DNA from: Alphaproteobacteria bacterium CG1_02_46_17
GTDB lineage: Bacteria; Pseudomonadota; Alphaproteobacteria; Micavibrionales; Micavibrionaceae
Reading direction: 5' to 3'
DNA: 43,945 nt
Assembly (NCBI GenBank): GCA_001871905.1
Contig: MNUG01000036.1
Coordinates: 1 to 43,945, forward strand
The translations under genes were made by a program, and so were the position numbers. The notes beneath the pieces are model-generated. The model was not told the origin of the DNA. It saw only the letters and a list, made by a program, of their open reading frames with translations, and made no database searches. This document shows positions 8,540 to 17,950 of the stretch, in pieces. Every line of letters starts with the position of its first letter. Positions within the stretch are counted from its first letter, which is position 1.

Positions 8540-8788
8540 TTATTCTTTATTTTTATCTATGGATTTTTTCAGGAACGGGATGACAACCATTATCTCTATG
8601 GCTGATATGACGATGAAGGCTCCGCCGACTATCTGTCTGATCTGTTCATTCAAGCCCATTATTGTGGCCAGATTTTCCCAGTTTGTCAGGATCGCCACGC
8701 CAAACAGCCCCCCCAATACCGAGACGATATGAATAAGCAGGACGATTTGTCGTTTCTGTTGTTGCTGTCTGACTTGCTGATCTTTCAT
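8540..8788 (-). CDS. Small two-helix membrane protein, unknown
   Basis: An 82-residue protein with a Gln/Arg-rich cytoplasmic N-terminus (MKDQQVRQQQQKRQ) and two hydrophobic segments (about 15-36 and 50-70), ending in a Lys-rich tail. AAGGTGG, one of the best ribosome sites in the window, lies 5 bases before the ATG at 8788, so this start is preferred over the ATG seven codons upstream (8809). It converges on the prolyl iminopeptidase gene with only 15 bp between stops. I do not recognise the family. Confidence 0.75.
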   Translation of the reverse strand: MKDQQVRQQQQKRQIVLLIHIVSVLGGLFGVAILTNWENLATIMGLNEQIRQIVGGAFIVISAIEIMVVIPFLKKSIDKNKE

Positions 8789-8907
8789 ATTTTCCACCTT
8801 TTGATACATTCTGCCCTATGGAATTCCTAAAATCCACTCTTTATGTCATTGATATTTCGTGATTTAATAGGGTTCGTTTTTGACTATCTTCTCTTCAAGG
8901 GCTTTTT

Positions 8908-9747
8908 ATGACTGCGGGCAGTTCCCAACAGGCTCATATCATCGTTTTGGGCAATGAAAAAGGCGGGTCGGGTAAATCGACCACCGCGATGCATGTCTGT
9001 ATTGGTTTGTTACGTTTGGGATACCGCGTCGGCACAATTGATCTGGATGCCAGACAAGGAACCTTTACCAGATATATGGCCAACCGGTTTGAATATATCG
9101 CCCGCAACAAGCTGGCCATGCCTTCGCCTGTCCATTTCCCGATTGAAAAATCAAAAGCGCCGACGGTGGAAGAGCAAGAGCAGCAAGATCATGATTTTTT
9201 CATGATGGCGATCGACGAATTAACCCATGCCACAGATTTTATCGTCATTGATACCCCCGGGTCAGACACCTATCTGGGACAGTTGGCACATTCTTACGCC
9301 GACACCCTCATCACCCCGATGAATGATTCCTTTATTGATCTGGATGTTCTAGCCAGAATTGATTCAGGAACACAAGCCGTCAAAGGGCCGTCCATATATA
9401 CAAAAATGGTGACGGAACAACGAGAGAAAAAGAAAAGCCGCGATGGGCACGATTTGGACTGGATCGTTATGCGTAACCGCCTGTCCTCTCTGGATGCCCG
9501 CAACAAGCGGGAGGTTGGAGAATTATTGGAACAAATTTCGGAGCTTTATGGATTTCGCTTAGCTCCCGGTTTTGGCGAGCGGGTCATTTTCCGTGAATTA
9601 TTTCTTAAAGGCATGACCTTGCTGGATATGAAAGAAGATCCGGAACACAAGATGACCATGTCGGCAATTTCCGCCCGTCAGGAGGTTCGCGAGCTGTTGC
9701 GGTCTATTGCTCCTGAAACGATCAAGGGGTATCCATCCAGAAAATAA
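8908..9747 (+). CDS. mipZ: MipZ division-plane positioning ATPase
   Basis: A 279-residue ParA/MinD-type ATPase. In Caulobacter, MipZ forms a bipolar gradient through ParB and blocks FtsZ polymerisation away from midcell. Identity rests on strong similarity to the remembered Caulobacter protein: deviant Walker A GNEKGGSGKST (15-25), IDLDARQGT, Walker B FIVIDTPGSD, TPMNDSFIDLD, DWIVMRNRLSSLDARN, and the C-terminal block GFGERVIFRELFLKGMTLLDM. AAGGG lies 6 bases before the ATG. No parB or ftsZ lies nearby, which is normal. Monocistronic by spacing. Confidence 0.93.
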   Translation: MTAGSSQQAHIIVLGNEKGGSGKSTTAMHVCIGLLRLGYRVGTIDLDARQGTFTRYMANRFEYIARNKLAMPSPVHFPIEKSKAPTVEEQEQQDHDFFMMAIDELTHATDFIVIDTPGSDTYLGQLAHSYADTLITPMNDSFIDLDVLARIDSGTQAVKGPSIYTKMVTEQREKKKSRDGHDLDWIVMRNRLSSLDARNKREVGELLEQISELYGFRLAPGFGERVIFRELFLKGMTLLDMKEDPEHKMTMSAISARQEVRELLRSIAPETIKGYPSRK

Positions 9748-9824
9748 TGCCGCACCCCGTCATTTTTTCAAAAACCCTATTTGTTTCTATATATTTATTA
9801 ATCTTTTTCGGCATAATATAGCCC

Positions 9825-10424
9825 ATGCGTCTGTCATTTCTGACACTTATTGCTTTATTTTTTGCTCTGACTCCGGCTTTGGCCGAAGACAGTTTTTTGT
9901 CGCGCGGTTACCTTCCCTATGAAGAAAAACTACCGCCCCTCACTGACAAGCAAATTGACGAGGCCTTACAAGTCACAATAACCTGTAAAGGCAATGGTTA
10001 TTCCCGTACCTATTATGATTGTGATTGTACAGGCATGAAATTTCTGGAATTGCGGCAGAAAAAAGGGGACGGGCTCAACGCCACTGCCCTGTTGATTGAA
10101 GCACAGAAATTATGCCCCAATGCCGCCGATGTGGCAGGCCTTAGCGTTCAACAATGCCAGTCATGGGCGAAAATATCTCGCCCCTATAGTTATAAGGAAT
10201 TCTGTGATTGTTTTGCGTCAGAATATGCCACGTTGTTCGAAAGAAATACCACCGAGAACGAAATGGTTCGTGAAGCCCAGATGACCAATGCCTATACAAA
10301 ATGCGATGGCGGAAAACAGTTAGGGTCCCGATTGGCCAAGCAGAGTATTATCGAGCGTTTGAAGGAAAACGGCATTTATAAAACATTGTTCCCCGGTGCC
10401 AGTTCTCCGGCCTCTGGAGACTAA
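9825..10424 (+). CDS. Cysteine-rich secreted protein, unknown
   Basis: A 199-residue protein with a clear signal peptide (MRLSFLTLIALFFALTPALA, cleavage after ALA-E). The mature part has eight cysteines in pairs or singles (ITCKG, DCDC, LCPN, QQCQ, FCDCF, TKCDG), which in the periplasm suggests up to four disulfides. Two CxC motifs (DCDC and CDC) occur at similar distances from a downstream Cys, suggesting an internal duplication of a small disulfide unit. No family recognised. It follows mipZ by 77 bp without a clear terminator, so could be co-transcribed. There is no strong ribosome site before the ATG. Confidence 0.75.
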   Translation: MRLSFLTLIALFFALTPALAEDSFLSRGYLPYEEKLPPLTDKQIDEALQVTITCKGNGYSRTYYDCDCTGMKFLELRQKKGDGLNATALLIEAQKLCPNAADVAGLSVQQCQSWAKISRPYSYKEFCDCFASEYATLFERNTTENEMVREAQMTNAYTKCDGGKQLGSRLAKQSIIERLKENGIYKTLFPGASSPASGD

Positions 10425-10431
10425 TTATTTT

Positions 10432-12069
10432 CTATACAGTTTCCATTCCCTGACGGATCGTTGCAGCGTAGCCAAGCCCACGCGTCAGGATGTGCGTTTT
10501 GTAGAAACGAAACAGGTGTGATTTGGTTGAATCACACGCCGCAATTTTTTCCAGCATCACCGCACCAGCCAATGTTCCGGCCAAGTTGAGATAAGGAACC
10601 GCGATGGCCGCCACATGATCGGGGTTTGATTTGGCGGCAAGGACAAATTTCGTGGTGTCTTCAAAATTTTCAATCATGCCCATAATATCCTGATCGCTGG
10701 ATTGTTTCAGATCGGAAATCCATGCCAGCATCGCCGCCCCATCATCACGCAGCACTTTACGGAACATCAAGTCATTGGCCTGAATACCGTTGGTTCCTTC
10801 ATAAATCGGCAGGATACGCGCATCACGATAGAATTGTGCCGCCCCTGTTTCTTCGATAAAGCCCATGCCACCATGAACCTGAACTCCGGTCGAGGCCACT
10901 TCGACTGCGAGGTCGGTACACCATGATTTGACAATCGGTGTCAAAAGATCAACACGCAATTGTGCCGAGGCATCACCGCCTGCGGCTTTATCCAGATAAA
11001 ACGCCGCCTGATAGGTCAGTGCCCGACCTGCCAACGTCAATGATTGCATAGAGAGCAGCATCCGTTTGACATCCGGATGATGATTGATGGTTGTGGTATC
11101 GCCCCCAGAAAATGGTTTGCCCTGTTTGCGATCGGATGCATAATCAAGCGCGGCTTGTGTCGCACGTTCCGCCAATGCCACACCTTGTAATCCAACTGAC
11201 AGTCGCGCGTTGTTCATCATGGTGAACATATATTTCAGGCCCTGATTTTCTTCGCCCACCAGATAGCCAAGCGCGCCGCCGTTATCCCCGAATTGCATGG
11301 TGCACGTCGGCGAGGCATGAATCCCGAGTTTATGTTCAACCCCCACGCATGTCACATCGTTGAGCGAACCGTCTGTCAGAAATTTTGGCACGATAAAAAG
11401 CGAGATCCCCTTCACCCCTTCCGGTGCGTCAGGCAACCGCGCCAGCACCAGATGAATGATATTGCCCGCCATATCGTGATCGCCATAGGTGATAAAAATT
11501 TTTTGCCCCGAAATGCGATAGGTTCCGCCCTGATTGCGTTCCGCCTTAGTCCGGATCAAAGCCAAATCTGATCCTGCGCCTGACTCGGTCAGGTTCATTG
11601 TCCCTGTCCATTCCCCTGAAATCAAACGGGGCAAATAGAATTCTTTTTGTTCCGGAGTTCCGTGGGTCGAGATTGCCTCAACCGCGCCTTGATTGAGCAA
11701 CGGGCAAAGGCCAAAAGACAGACTGGCTGATTGCCACATTTCCTGAATGGGAAATGACATCAACCATGGCAACCCTTGTCCGCCATATGCGGGGTCAAAC
11801 GGAACCGCGTTCCATCCGCCGTCAGTATATTGTTTATAAACATCCTTGAAGCCTGCCGCGGTTTTAACCGATCCATTTTCGCAAATCGCGCCTGTCCGAT
11901 CACCTGTTTCATTCAAGGGCGCGATGGCATCCCCTGCCAGTTTTCCGGCTTCTTCCAAAATGGCTTCGGCCATGCCCAAATCCAGATCATCCCGCCCCAG
12001 ATCAGCCAAGGGGGTAACTTTTTCCAGCAGGGTCAGCATATCTTGGATTGGCGGGGTATAATCAGGCAT
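10432..12069 (-). CDS. Acyl-CoA dehydrogenase (long, C-terminally extended type)
   Basis: A 545-residue FAD enzyme oxidising an acyl-CoA to the 2-enoyl-CoA. N-terminal helical part to about 160, FAD-binding signature TGTMNLTESGAGSDL, substrate loop, then the C-terminal helical domain with the flavin-binding VQVHGGMGFIEE and the catalytic-base region YEGTNGIQANDLM. It has the extra N- and C-terminal segments of the large family that includes 3-methylmercaptopropionyl-CoA dehydrogenase (DmdC), and is about 50 residues shorter than usual because of shorter linkers. The natural acyl substrate cannot be read from sequence. AAGGAAA precedes the ATG. Convergent with the cysteine-rich gene (7 bp between stops). 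Confidence 0.9.
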   Translation of the reverse strand: MPDYTPPIQDMLTLLEKVTPLADLGRDDLDLGMAEAILEEAGKLAGDAIAPLNETGDRTGAICENGSVKTAAGFKDVYKQYTDGGWNAVPFDPAYGGQGLPWLMSFPIQEMWQSASLSFGLCPLLNQGAVEAISTHGTPEQKEFYLPRLISGEWTGTMNLTESGAGSDLALIRTKAERNQGGTYRISGQKIFITYGDHDMAGNIIHLVLARLPDAPEGVKGISLFIVPKFLTDGSLNDVTCVGVEHKLGIHASPTCTMQFGDNGGALGYLVGEENQGLKYMFTMMNNARLSVGLQGVALAERATQAALDYASDRKQGKPFSGGDTTTINHHPDVKRMLLSMQSLTLAGRALTYQAAFYLDKAAGGDASAQLRVDLLTPIVKSWCTDLAVEVASTGVQVHGGMGFIEETGAAQFYRDARILPIYEGTNGIQANDLMFRKVLRDDGAAMLAWISDLKQSSDQDIMGMIENFEDTTKFVLAAKSNPDHVAAIAVPYLNLAGTLAGAVMLEKIAACDSTKSHLFRFYKTHILTRGLGYAATIRQGMETV

Positions 12070-12167
12070 AGGTTAAGTTTCCTTAATGTATTGATTTGCA
12101 TCATTTACCCTATTCTTGGCTACTGGCACGGGCTTTGCAACAGGTATTTCTGAAAGGGTTTATTTTT

Positions 12168-13097
12168 ATGCTGACAGGACAAAATTCAAGCATTTCCAGC
12201 AATCTGGAAGCCTTAAAAAGCAAGGCAGGGGCAAAAATTGCCTCCGCAATCCAAACCGCCAGCACCAAAACCGGCGTGGATTTTTCGTATCTGTTACAGC
12301 AAGCCCAAGTCGAAAGCTCGTTCAAGAGCGATGCCAAGGCCGGAACCAGTTCTGCCACTGGCCTTTACCAGTTTATTGATTCCACATGGCTTAGCATGGT
12401 GAACAGGTATGGCGACAAATACGGACTGTCCCAATATGCCGACCAGATCAGCGATACCGGCAAGGTATCCAGCAAGCAAACCAAATCCGAAATTCTGAGT
12501 TTGAGAAACAATCCGGAAATATGCTCGTTAATGGCCGGAGAATTAGCTTCCGAGAATAAAAATTATCTGGAAAATTGTGTCGGGGGTGATATCGGATCAA
12601 CCGAACTTTATATGGCGCATTTTATGGGCCCAGGGGGAGCCGGAAAATTTCTGAAGGCTTTGCGGTCTGATCCGACTGCCAGTGCGGCAGATGCCTTCCC
12701 ACAAGCGGCAGCCGCCAATAAAAATGTTTTTTATACCAAGTCCGGACAAGAAAAATCATTGGCCGAAGTCTATGCATTCTTTGATAACAAGTTCCAGATC
12801 GAAAGTGATGCTGCGGTTGCCTGTAGCGCCGAGAATTCCAGTGACCTGATCAATCAGGTGGCTGACCAGAATGTCATCGCCGCCACTGTCAAACAAGGGT
12901 ACGACCATATTTACAACCAAAAACAACAATCATGGGTGCGGGTTAAATCTTCCGCTACAGCTTCCATGTCATCGAGCTGGACTCCAACAGATAATCTTGG
13001 CGGAATTACCGGATTAACCAAGGGATTTGCCTCTCCGATTGATATTCTGGAGTTGCTAAAAACCGATCACACTCGTCAGGGACGATATAACAGTTAG
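12168..13097 (+). CDS. Lytic transglycosylase with SLT domain
   Basis: A protein of about 309 residues whose N-terminal half is a lysozyme-like SLT domain that cleaves the MurNAc-GlcNAc bond of peptidoglycan. The catalytic Glu is in QAQVESSF (about residue 49), followed by SATGLYQFIDSTW and AHFMGPGGAGKFL. No signal peptide is visible, as in several alphaproteobacterial relatives thought to be exported by flagellar or other routes. The C-terminal 90 residues are of unknown fold. AAAGGG precedes the ATG at 12168, so this start is preferred over 12096, which would add residues overlapping the promoter area. Convergent with the next gene (3 bp gap). Confidence 0.88.
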   Translation: MLTGQNSSISSNLEALKSKAGAKIASAIQTASTKTGVDFSYLLQQAQVESSFKSDAKAGTSSATGLYQFIDSTWLSMVNRYGDKYGLSQYADQISDTGKVSSKQTKSEILSLRNNPEICSLMAGELASENKNYLENCVGGDIGSTELYMAHFMGPGGAGKFLKALRSDPTASAADAFPQAAAANKNVFYTKSGQEKSLAEVYAFFDNKFQIESDAAVACSAENSSDLINQVADQNVIAATVKQGYDHIYNQKQQSWVRVKSSATASMSSSWTPTDNLGGITGLTKGFASPIDILELLKTDHTRQGRYNS

Positions 13098-13100
13098 ATT

Positions 13101-14084
13101 TTATTGAGCTGCCCGACTTAAACGGTCATTGATGGCAATCCCGATTCCAGCATCTGGAATATCCATCACGGCAATGGCTTTGTTGGATGGGTTGTCCAAT
13201 TGGCGGATCATGGCAAAGAGATTGGCGGCGGCTTCCAGCAAATCACCCGTTTCGGAGAGATTGCGGATTTGGCTGTTCGGCAAATCACTGGCCTTTCCCC
13301 CGCCACGAATACCCATGAATTTGGTGGAGCCAAACGCCAGTAAGGCTTCGTCCGGCGCGACATCTACGGCTCTAAGCCTAATCGGGATATTGGGGGCGTA
13401 ATGTTTTAGTAATTGCCCCGGAGAGCGAGGGTTGTCCGTTGCGGCAAGTTCATATGTCACATCCCCACCGATACAATCCGCAAGGTCTTCGGCCGTTAAT
13501 GCCCCAGCACGAACAATCACCGTGTCAGCACCCGATAAATCGACAACCGTCGATTCCAGACCGAATTGTGTTGCCCCGCCAGCAAGGATCAGTGGAACGG
13601 CATCGCCCAAGCTATCCGCCACATGATGCGGGGCGGTCGGGCTTAACGTTCCCGAGGCATTGGCACTGGGCGCGGCTATTGGTATTCCAGCCTGAGCGAT
13701 CAATTGAAGCGCCACAGGATGATCGGGAATGCGTAGTGCCACGGTTTTTAATCCGGCACAGGCCAGATCGGATATTTTTCCAGACTCTTTGCGAGGCAAA
13801 ATCATAGTCAGTGGCCCCGGCCAGAATTTGTCAGCCAGAGCAAGAGCACGATCATCAAATTCGGCTTCGTTCAAAAGCATATCCAAATCCGAGCCATGAG
13901 AGATCAGCGGATTAAAGCTCGGGCGGCCTTTGGCGGCGAAGATCCGTGCCACAGCCTCGCCATTGGTTGCATCGGCACCAAGTCCGTAAACAGTTTCTGT
14001 CGGGAACGCGACCAGCCCCCCTTGACGGAGAATTCCGGCAGCTTCAGTTAGAATTTCGGGGGTTGGGGCGGCTATTTTGGTCAT
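13101..14084 (-). CDS. L-threonylcarbamoyladenylate synthase (Sua5 type)
   Basis: A 327-residue enzyme making threonylcarbamoyl-AMP from threonine, bicarbonate and ATP, the first step of t6A37 tRNA modification. The YrdC domain (1-205) carries GLVAFPTETVYGLGADA, KGRPSFNPLI, PGPLTMIL and SANASG. The linker SPGQLLKHYAP (about 223-233) closes over the active site, and the C-terminal Rossmann-like Sua5 domain follows, so this is the long Sua5 form rather than TsaC. Adjacent minus-strand gene is a methyltransferase 11 bp upstream, so they probably share a transcript. Confidence 0.93.
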   Translation of the reverse strand: MTKIAAPTPEILTEAAGILRQGGLVAFPTETVYGLGADATNGEAVARIFAAKGRPSFNPLISHGSDLDMLLNEAEFDDRALALADKFWPGPLTMILPRKESGKISDLACAGLKTVALRIPDHPVALQLIAQAGIPIAAPSANASGTLSPTAPHHVADSLGDAVPLILAGGATQFGLESTVVDLSGADTVIVRAGALTAEDLADCIGGDVTYELAATDNPRSPGQLLKHYAPNIPIRLRAVDVAPDEALLAFGSTKFMGIRGGGKASDLPNSQIRNLSETGDLLEAAANLFAMIRQLDNPSNKAIAVMDIPDAGIGIAINDRLSRAAQ

Positions 14085-14095
14085 GCGCCTTTATA

Positions 14096-14638
14096 TTATT
14101 TTATGATGTACATGAAAACAGGAATCATAACAAAAATACCGCGCACATATTCGGTTTGTACCGGTATCCAGTCTTTTATCGGGAACGAGCAGGAAATGAC
14201 CACACTGCCGGATTTGAGATTTTCCAGTTGTGGTTTGAGTTTTTCCATGTGATACGGCGATAAATAACATGTTACAATATCGTTGCCTGAAATATCCTTA
14301 TCAAAGAAGCTTTCGCGCATTATATCAATTCTGGATGACAGGGTCGTTCGCAGGCGGGAAGCCCAGTAAGGCAAGGGCGAAATTTCAAATCCGGTCACTC
14401 TGCTCACGGGGTAAAGCCGTTGCAGTTTCAGCACCAAACCACCCCAGCCACAACCCAGATCGGCAATATTCTCGGGATTCATATTCTGTGCGTCCAGCAT
14501 CGCCATAACTTTGGCGCGCACAGCAGGCAAAACAGGCGTCGGGGAAATACGAGCTTTTTTCTCGTAAATCAGGGAAATGGCGATCCCTGAAAAAATCAGG
14601 ATCATAATTATTGAATAGATGCTGTCGAAGACATTCAT
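14096..14638 (-). CDS. Membrane-anchored SAM-dependent methyltransferase-like protein
   Basis: A 180-residue protein with one N-terminal transmembrane helix (about 6-25) and a compact class I methyltransferase fold: motif I IADLGCGWGG (about 58-67), the acidic residue ending strand 2 (VTGFEISPLP), and a short motif IV (NDIVTCYLSP). The substrate is unknown and the C-terminal part is shorter than typical. GAGAGG lies directly against the first ATG, an unusually tight spacing, so the exact start is uncertain. Upstream of sua5 and probably co-transcribed. Confidence 0.8.
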   Translation of the reverse strand: MNVFDSIYSIIMILIFSGIAISLIYEKKARISPTPVLPAVRAKVMAMLDAQNMNPENIADLGCGWGGLVLKLQRLYPVSRVTGFEISPLPYWASRLRTTLSSRIDIMRESFFDKDISGNDIVTCYLSPYHMEKLKPQLENLKSGSVVISCSFPIKDWIPVQTEYVRGIFVMIPVFMYIIK

Positions 14639-14709
14639 CCTCTCAGGATAAACTTTTTTGCTATTTCGGGCAATAAATAGTCCAATTTCGGACAGTTTTG
14701 TAAATAAGC

Positions 14710-14738
14710 TTGCCTTTTGGATCGACTTTACCTTAGAT
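14710..14738 (+). promoter_or_regulatory. Candidate sigma70 promoter of the orphan parA gene
   Basis: TTGCCT, a 17-bp spacer and TTAGAT, ending 22 bp before the ATG at 14761. GAGGA at 14751-14755 serves as ribosome site. Confidence 0.5.
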
Positions 14739-14760
14739 AGGGCTGTTCCAGAGGATAAAA

Positions 14761-15420
14761 ATGACCGGAAAAGTATTTACCATTGCCCAGCACAAGGGTG
14801 GAGCAGGAAAAACCACCCTGTCGGCTCAACTTGCTGCGTCTTTTGATCAGACAGGCGGTAAAGTTCTGATTGTTGATGTCGATCCGCAAGGATCATTGAC
14901 CGAATGGCACAAAATGCGGTGCCAGACTTTGGGGCGCAAGAACAAGATTACATTGTTCCAGACCCAAGGGTGGAAAATGATGCGCGAACTCCCCCGCATG
15001 CAGCGCGAGTTCGATTATATCGTGATTGATACGCCCCCCCATGCCGAGAGTGAATCGAGTATTGCAATCCGGTTGGCGGATCTGGTGTTGATGCCGATGC
15101 AACCCTCGCCACTGGATGTCTGGGCATGTGCGCCGACCATCAAGATTATTGTGCAAGAGAAAAAACCATTGATGCTGGTGATGAACCGCGTCCCTGCCCG
15201 TTCCAACCTCAATACTTCCATTCAGGAAAAATTGGTCAACATGAATATTCAGGTTGCCAAATCAACATTGGGCAACCGTGTGGCGTTTGCCTCGTCTATT
15301 ATGCACGGATTGGGTGTTCATGAATATGATGCGCGGGGAATGGCCTCGCTTGAAATGCAGTCCTTGATTAAAGAAATCAAAAAGCACAAGTCTGTTAAAG
15401 ACGAGAGCAAGGCCGCTTAA
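14761..15420 (+). CDS. Orphan ParA-family ATPase
   Basis: A 219-residue ParA/MinD-type ATPase: deviant Walker A QHKGGAGKTT (10-19) with the signature lysine Lys12, Walker A' DVDPQGS, Walker B DYIVIDTPPHAE. It has no N-terminal DNA-binding domain, so it is the short type used by plasmid partition systems and by orphan systems that position chemoreceptor clusters or other cargo (ParC, PpfA). The cargo is unknown; no ParB-like partner lies nearby. The tail is Lys-rich (KEIKKHKSVKDESKAA). It is the second such ATPase within 7 kb, after mipZ. Confidence 0.87.
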   Translation: MTGKVFTIAQHKGGAGKTTLSAQLAASFDQTGGKVLIVDVDPQGSLTEWHKMRCQTLGRKNKITLFQTQGWKMMRELPRMQREFDYIVIDTPPHAESESSIAIRLADLVLMPMQPSPLDVWACAPTIKIIVQEKKPLMLVMNRVPARSNLNTSIQEKLVNMNIQVAKSTLGNRVAFASSIMHGLGVHEYDARGMASLEMQSLIKEIKKHKSVKDESKAA

Positions 15421-15461
15421 ATTCCAATTATATTTTCACCGCAGCGTATGCAGATCTTTTT

Positions 15462-15498
15462 CTGGATTGCTTCGTAGCTATAGCTCCTCGCAATGACG
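15462..15498. repeat. CTGGATTGC...GCAATGACG palindromic repeat
   Basis: Outer stem ATTGC (15466-15470) with GCAAT (15490-15494) around the perfect palindrome AGCTATAGCT (15476-15485). Flanks CTGGAT and ATGACG are those of the elements at 167-203, 1367-1397 and 1405-1454. It lies between the convergent orphan parA and anmK. Confidence 0.7.
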
Positions 15499-15516
15499 AG
15501 GCTGGTGGTAGATACT

Positions 15517-16629
15517 CTATTGTTTGTGGAGTTTACCACCCGTAAGCGGTTCGGCGCAGCCCGTGGTTTTCGGGAAAGAAATTGGTAAATCCAGCAATTT
15601 GCGAACCGCCATATAGGCGAAGCCTTCGGCTTCTAATGCATCGCCGTTCCAGCCAATCTGTTCGACCGGAAAAACGGGTACTTTAAGAGCGTTCGCCAGC
15701 CCCGTCATCATCGCAGGGTTAAGCCGCCCGCCGCCAGTGACATACCATTCTTTCGCCGGTTCAGGAAAAAGTTCTGCCCCTTTTGCAATGGCTTCGACGG
15801 TGAAAGCCGTCAAGGTGGCCGCCGCATCAGGCAAGGGGAAATTCGAAATGGTTTTGACGTCCCATGCATCGCGGTCGAGTGATTTCGGAGCCGGTTTTTT
15901 GAAATAGTCATGCGAAAGCCAGCGTTCCAGCACATCGCGGTCTGCTTTTCCCTGCCGCGCCCAGCCTGCATCCTGATCGAACCGTTCACCCGTCATTTTC
16001 GACACAAGGTCATCGAGCAGTGCATTCCCCGGGCCACAGTCAAATGCGACCAGATCATCTTCGTTGCCGTCGATCCATGTCACATTCGATACACCGCCGA
16101 TGTTCAAAATCGCCACGGGGCGTTTCAGGTTGGATGACAGCGCCCGCGCATAATGATAGATCGGCATCAATGGTGCGCCCTTCCCGCCCTGTTTAACATC
16201 ATTGGTGCGGAAGTCATTCACGACGTTTATGCCAAGCTCGGATGCCAGAAGCTCACCATCGCCGATTTGCCATGTGAAGCCATGATCCGGATCGTGATAG
16301 AGCGTTTGTCCGTGAAAGCCCACCACATCAATATCGGTTTTATCCAGATTTTCCTGCCTCAAAAATGCACGAACGGCATCGGCGTGAAATAACGTCAAAT
16401 CCCGTTCGACCTCGTCAATTTCCGGTGTTTTGTCTTTGGTGCCAAAATGATTTTTCACGCGCAGCCGCAATGCGTCCGGATAGGGCACATATAGAAACCC
16501 CAAAGGAATAACCGTGCCCTGCCCGTCTGTTTCAATCAGCGCCACATCAACGCCGTCCAGAGACGTGCCGGACATCAACCCCAGAGTTTTATAAGTTTTA
16601 GGAAAAGTCGTTGGCAAAGTCATGTCCAT
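15517..16629 (-). CDS. anmK: Anhydro-N-acetylmuramic acid kinase
   Basis: A 370-residue kinase of peptidoglycan recycling: it opens the 1,6-anhydro ring of anhMurNAc and phosphorylates it to MurNAc-6-phosphate. Typical motifs: GLMSGTSLDGVDVAL near the start, VGFHGQTLYHDP, WQIGDGELLA, LNIGGVSNVT, FDCGPGNALLDDL, the active-site region ERFDQDAGWARQG, and VTGGGRLNPAMM. Length is normal. An alternative ATG lies two codons in. Divergent from tyrS, an association common in proteobacteria. Confidence 0.95.
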   Translation of the reverse strand: MDMTLPTTFPKTYKTLGLMSGTSLDGVDVALIETDGQGTVIPLGFLYVPYPDALRLRVKNHFGTKDKTPEIDEVERDLTLFHADAVRAFLRQENLDKTDIDVVGFHGQTLYHDPDHGFTWQIGDGELLASELGINVVNDFRTNDVKQGGKGAPLMPIYHYARALSSNLKRPVAILNIGGVSNVTWIDGNEDDLVAFDCGPGNALLDDLVSKMTGERFDQDAGWARQGKADRDVLERWLSHDYFKKPAPKSLDRDAWDVKTISNFPLPDAAATLTAFTVEAIAKGAELFPEPAKEWYVTGGGRLNPAMMTGLANALKVPVFPVEQIGWNGDALEAEGFAYMAVRKLLDLPISFPKTTGCAEPLTGGKLHKQ

Positions 16630-16670
16630 TTGCTAGCATAAAAGTCTGCAAAAACAAAGCGTAGAGAAGA

Positions 16671-17939
16671 ATGACCCAGCATAAATCACAGTATAAATCA
16701 GATTTTTTGAATATTATTTCCGAACGTGGTTTCATCCACCAATGTTCCAATATGGACGGCTTGGACGCCAAGCTGGCTTCCGGAATACAAAGTGCCTATT
16801 GCGGATTTGACCCGACAGGCCGCAGCCTGCACATCGGACATCTGGTTCCTGTGATGATGATGCACTGGTTCCAGAAAACCGGTCATAAACCCTATACGCT
16901 TGTCGGGGGTGCCACCGCCATGATCGGCGACCCCTCGTTCAAGGATAAAACACGCCCCCTTTTGACGACAGAGGATATTCAGGCCAATGTCGAGAGCATC
17001 AAAGAATGTTATGCCCAGTTTATCACCTATGGCACTGGCAAGAACGATGCCGAGATGCTCAATAATGCTGACTGGATCTTGAAACTCAATTACATGGAAT
17101 TCCTGCGCGATTACGGAACGTATTTTACGATCAACCGCATGTTGTCGTTTGACTCGGTCAAGCTGCGCCTCGACCGTGAGCAGCCCCTGACGTTCCTCGA
17201 GTTCAATTACATGATTATGCAGGGATATGATTTCATGCATTTGCACCAGACCAGAGATGTCATCCTGCAAATGGGCGGGTCTGACCAGTGGGGCAACATG
17301 ATTAACGGTGTTGATCTGACCCACAAAAAGATGGGTAAGGAATTGTTCGTTCTCACCTGTCCTCTACTGACGACGGCTTCGGGTGGAAAGATGGGCAAAA
17401 CCGAAGGCGGTGCAGTGTGGTTGCGTGGCGATATGTGCAGCCCGTATGATTACTGGCAGTACTGGCGCAACACGGAAGATGCCGATGTTGGTCGTTTCCT
17501 CAAGCTGTTTACCACGATGCCGATGGACGAGATTGCCAAGTTGGAACAATTAAAGGATGCCGAGATCAACGAAGCCAAGAAAATTCTCGCGTTCGAGGTT
17601 ACAAAATTGTGCCATGGAGAACAAGCCGCCCTAGAAGCCGCAGAAACTGCCCGCATGACCTTCGAGCAAGGCAGCGTTGGGGATAATCTGCCCTTTATCG
17701 AAGTGCCGGAAGACATCCTGAAAACGGGCATCAGTGTGATTGATGCTTTGCGCGAAACTGGTCTGGTTGCCACAAACGGCGAGGCCAAGCGCCTTGTTCA
17801 AGGTGGTGGAGCCAAGATCAATGATGCATCTGTGTCTGACGGCGCGCAGTTGGTGACATTGTCAGATATGACCGGCGACGGATATATCAAAGTGTCTTCG
17901 GGTAAAAAGAAACATGCCCTGATAAAAATCAGAGCATAA
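16671..17939 (+). CDS. tyrS: Tyrosyl-tRNA synthetase
   Basis: A 422-residue class I aminoacyl-tRNA synthetase charging tRNA-Tyr. HIGH is at 54-57 (LHIGHLVP). The second class I motif is KMGKT (240-244) in place of KMSKS, a known variant. The tyrosine pocket reads [12 protein letters not shown] and [27 protein letters not shown]-terminal S4 RNA-binding domain spans about 355-415. AGAGAAG lies just before the ATG. Confidence 0.96.
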   Translation: MTQHKSQYKSDFLNIISERGFIHQCSNMDGLDAKLASGIQSAYCGFDPTGRSLHIGHLVPVMMMHWFQKTGHKPYTLVGGATAMIGDPSFKDKTRPLLTTEDIQANVESIKECYAQFITYGTGKNDAEMLNNADWILKLNYMEFLRDYGTYFTINRMLSFDSVKLRLDREQPLTFLEFNYMIMQGYDFMHLHQTRDVILQMGGSDQWGNMINGVDLTHKKMGKELFVLTCPLLTTASGGKMGKTEGGAVWLRGDMCSPYDYWQYWRNTEDADVGRFLKLFTTMPMDEIAKLEQLKDAEINEAKKILAFEVTKLCHGEQAALEAAETARMTFEQGSVGDNLPFIEVPEDILKTGISVIDALRETGLVATNGEAKRLVQGGGAKINDASVSDGAQLVTLSDMTGDGYIKVSSGKKKHALIKIRA

Positions 17940-17950
17940 TCGTTTTTCTA

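Noticed and set aside
17388-17402. KMGKT instead of KMSKS as a damaged TyrS motif
   Set aside because: This variant occurs in functional class I synthetases, and the rest of the enzyme is intact.
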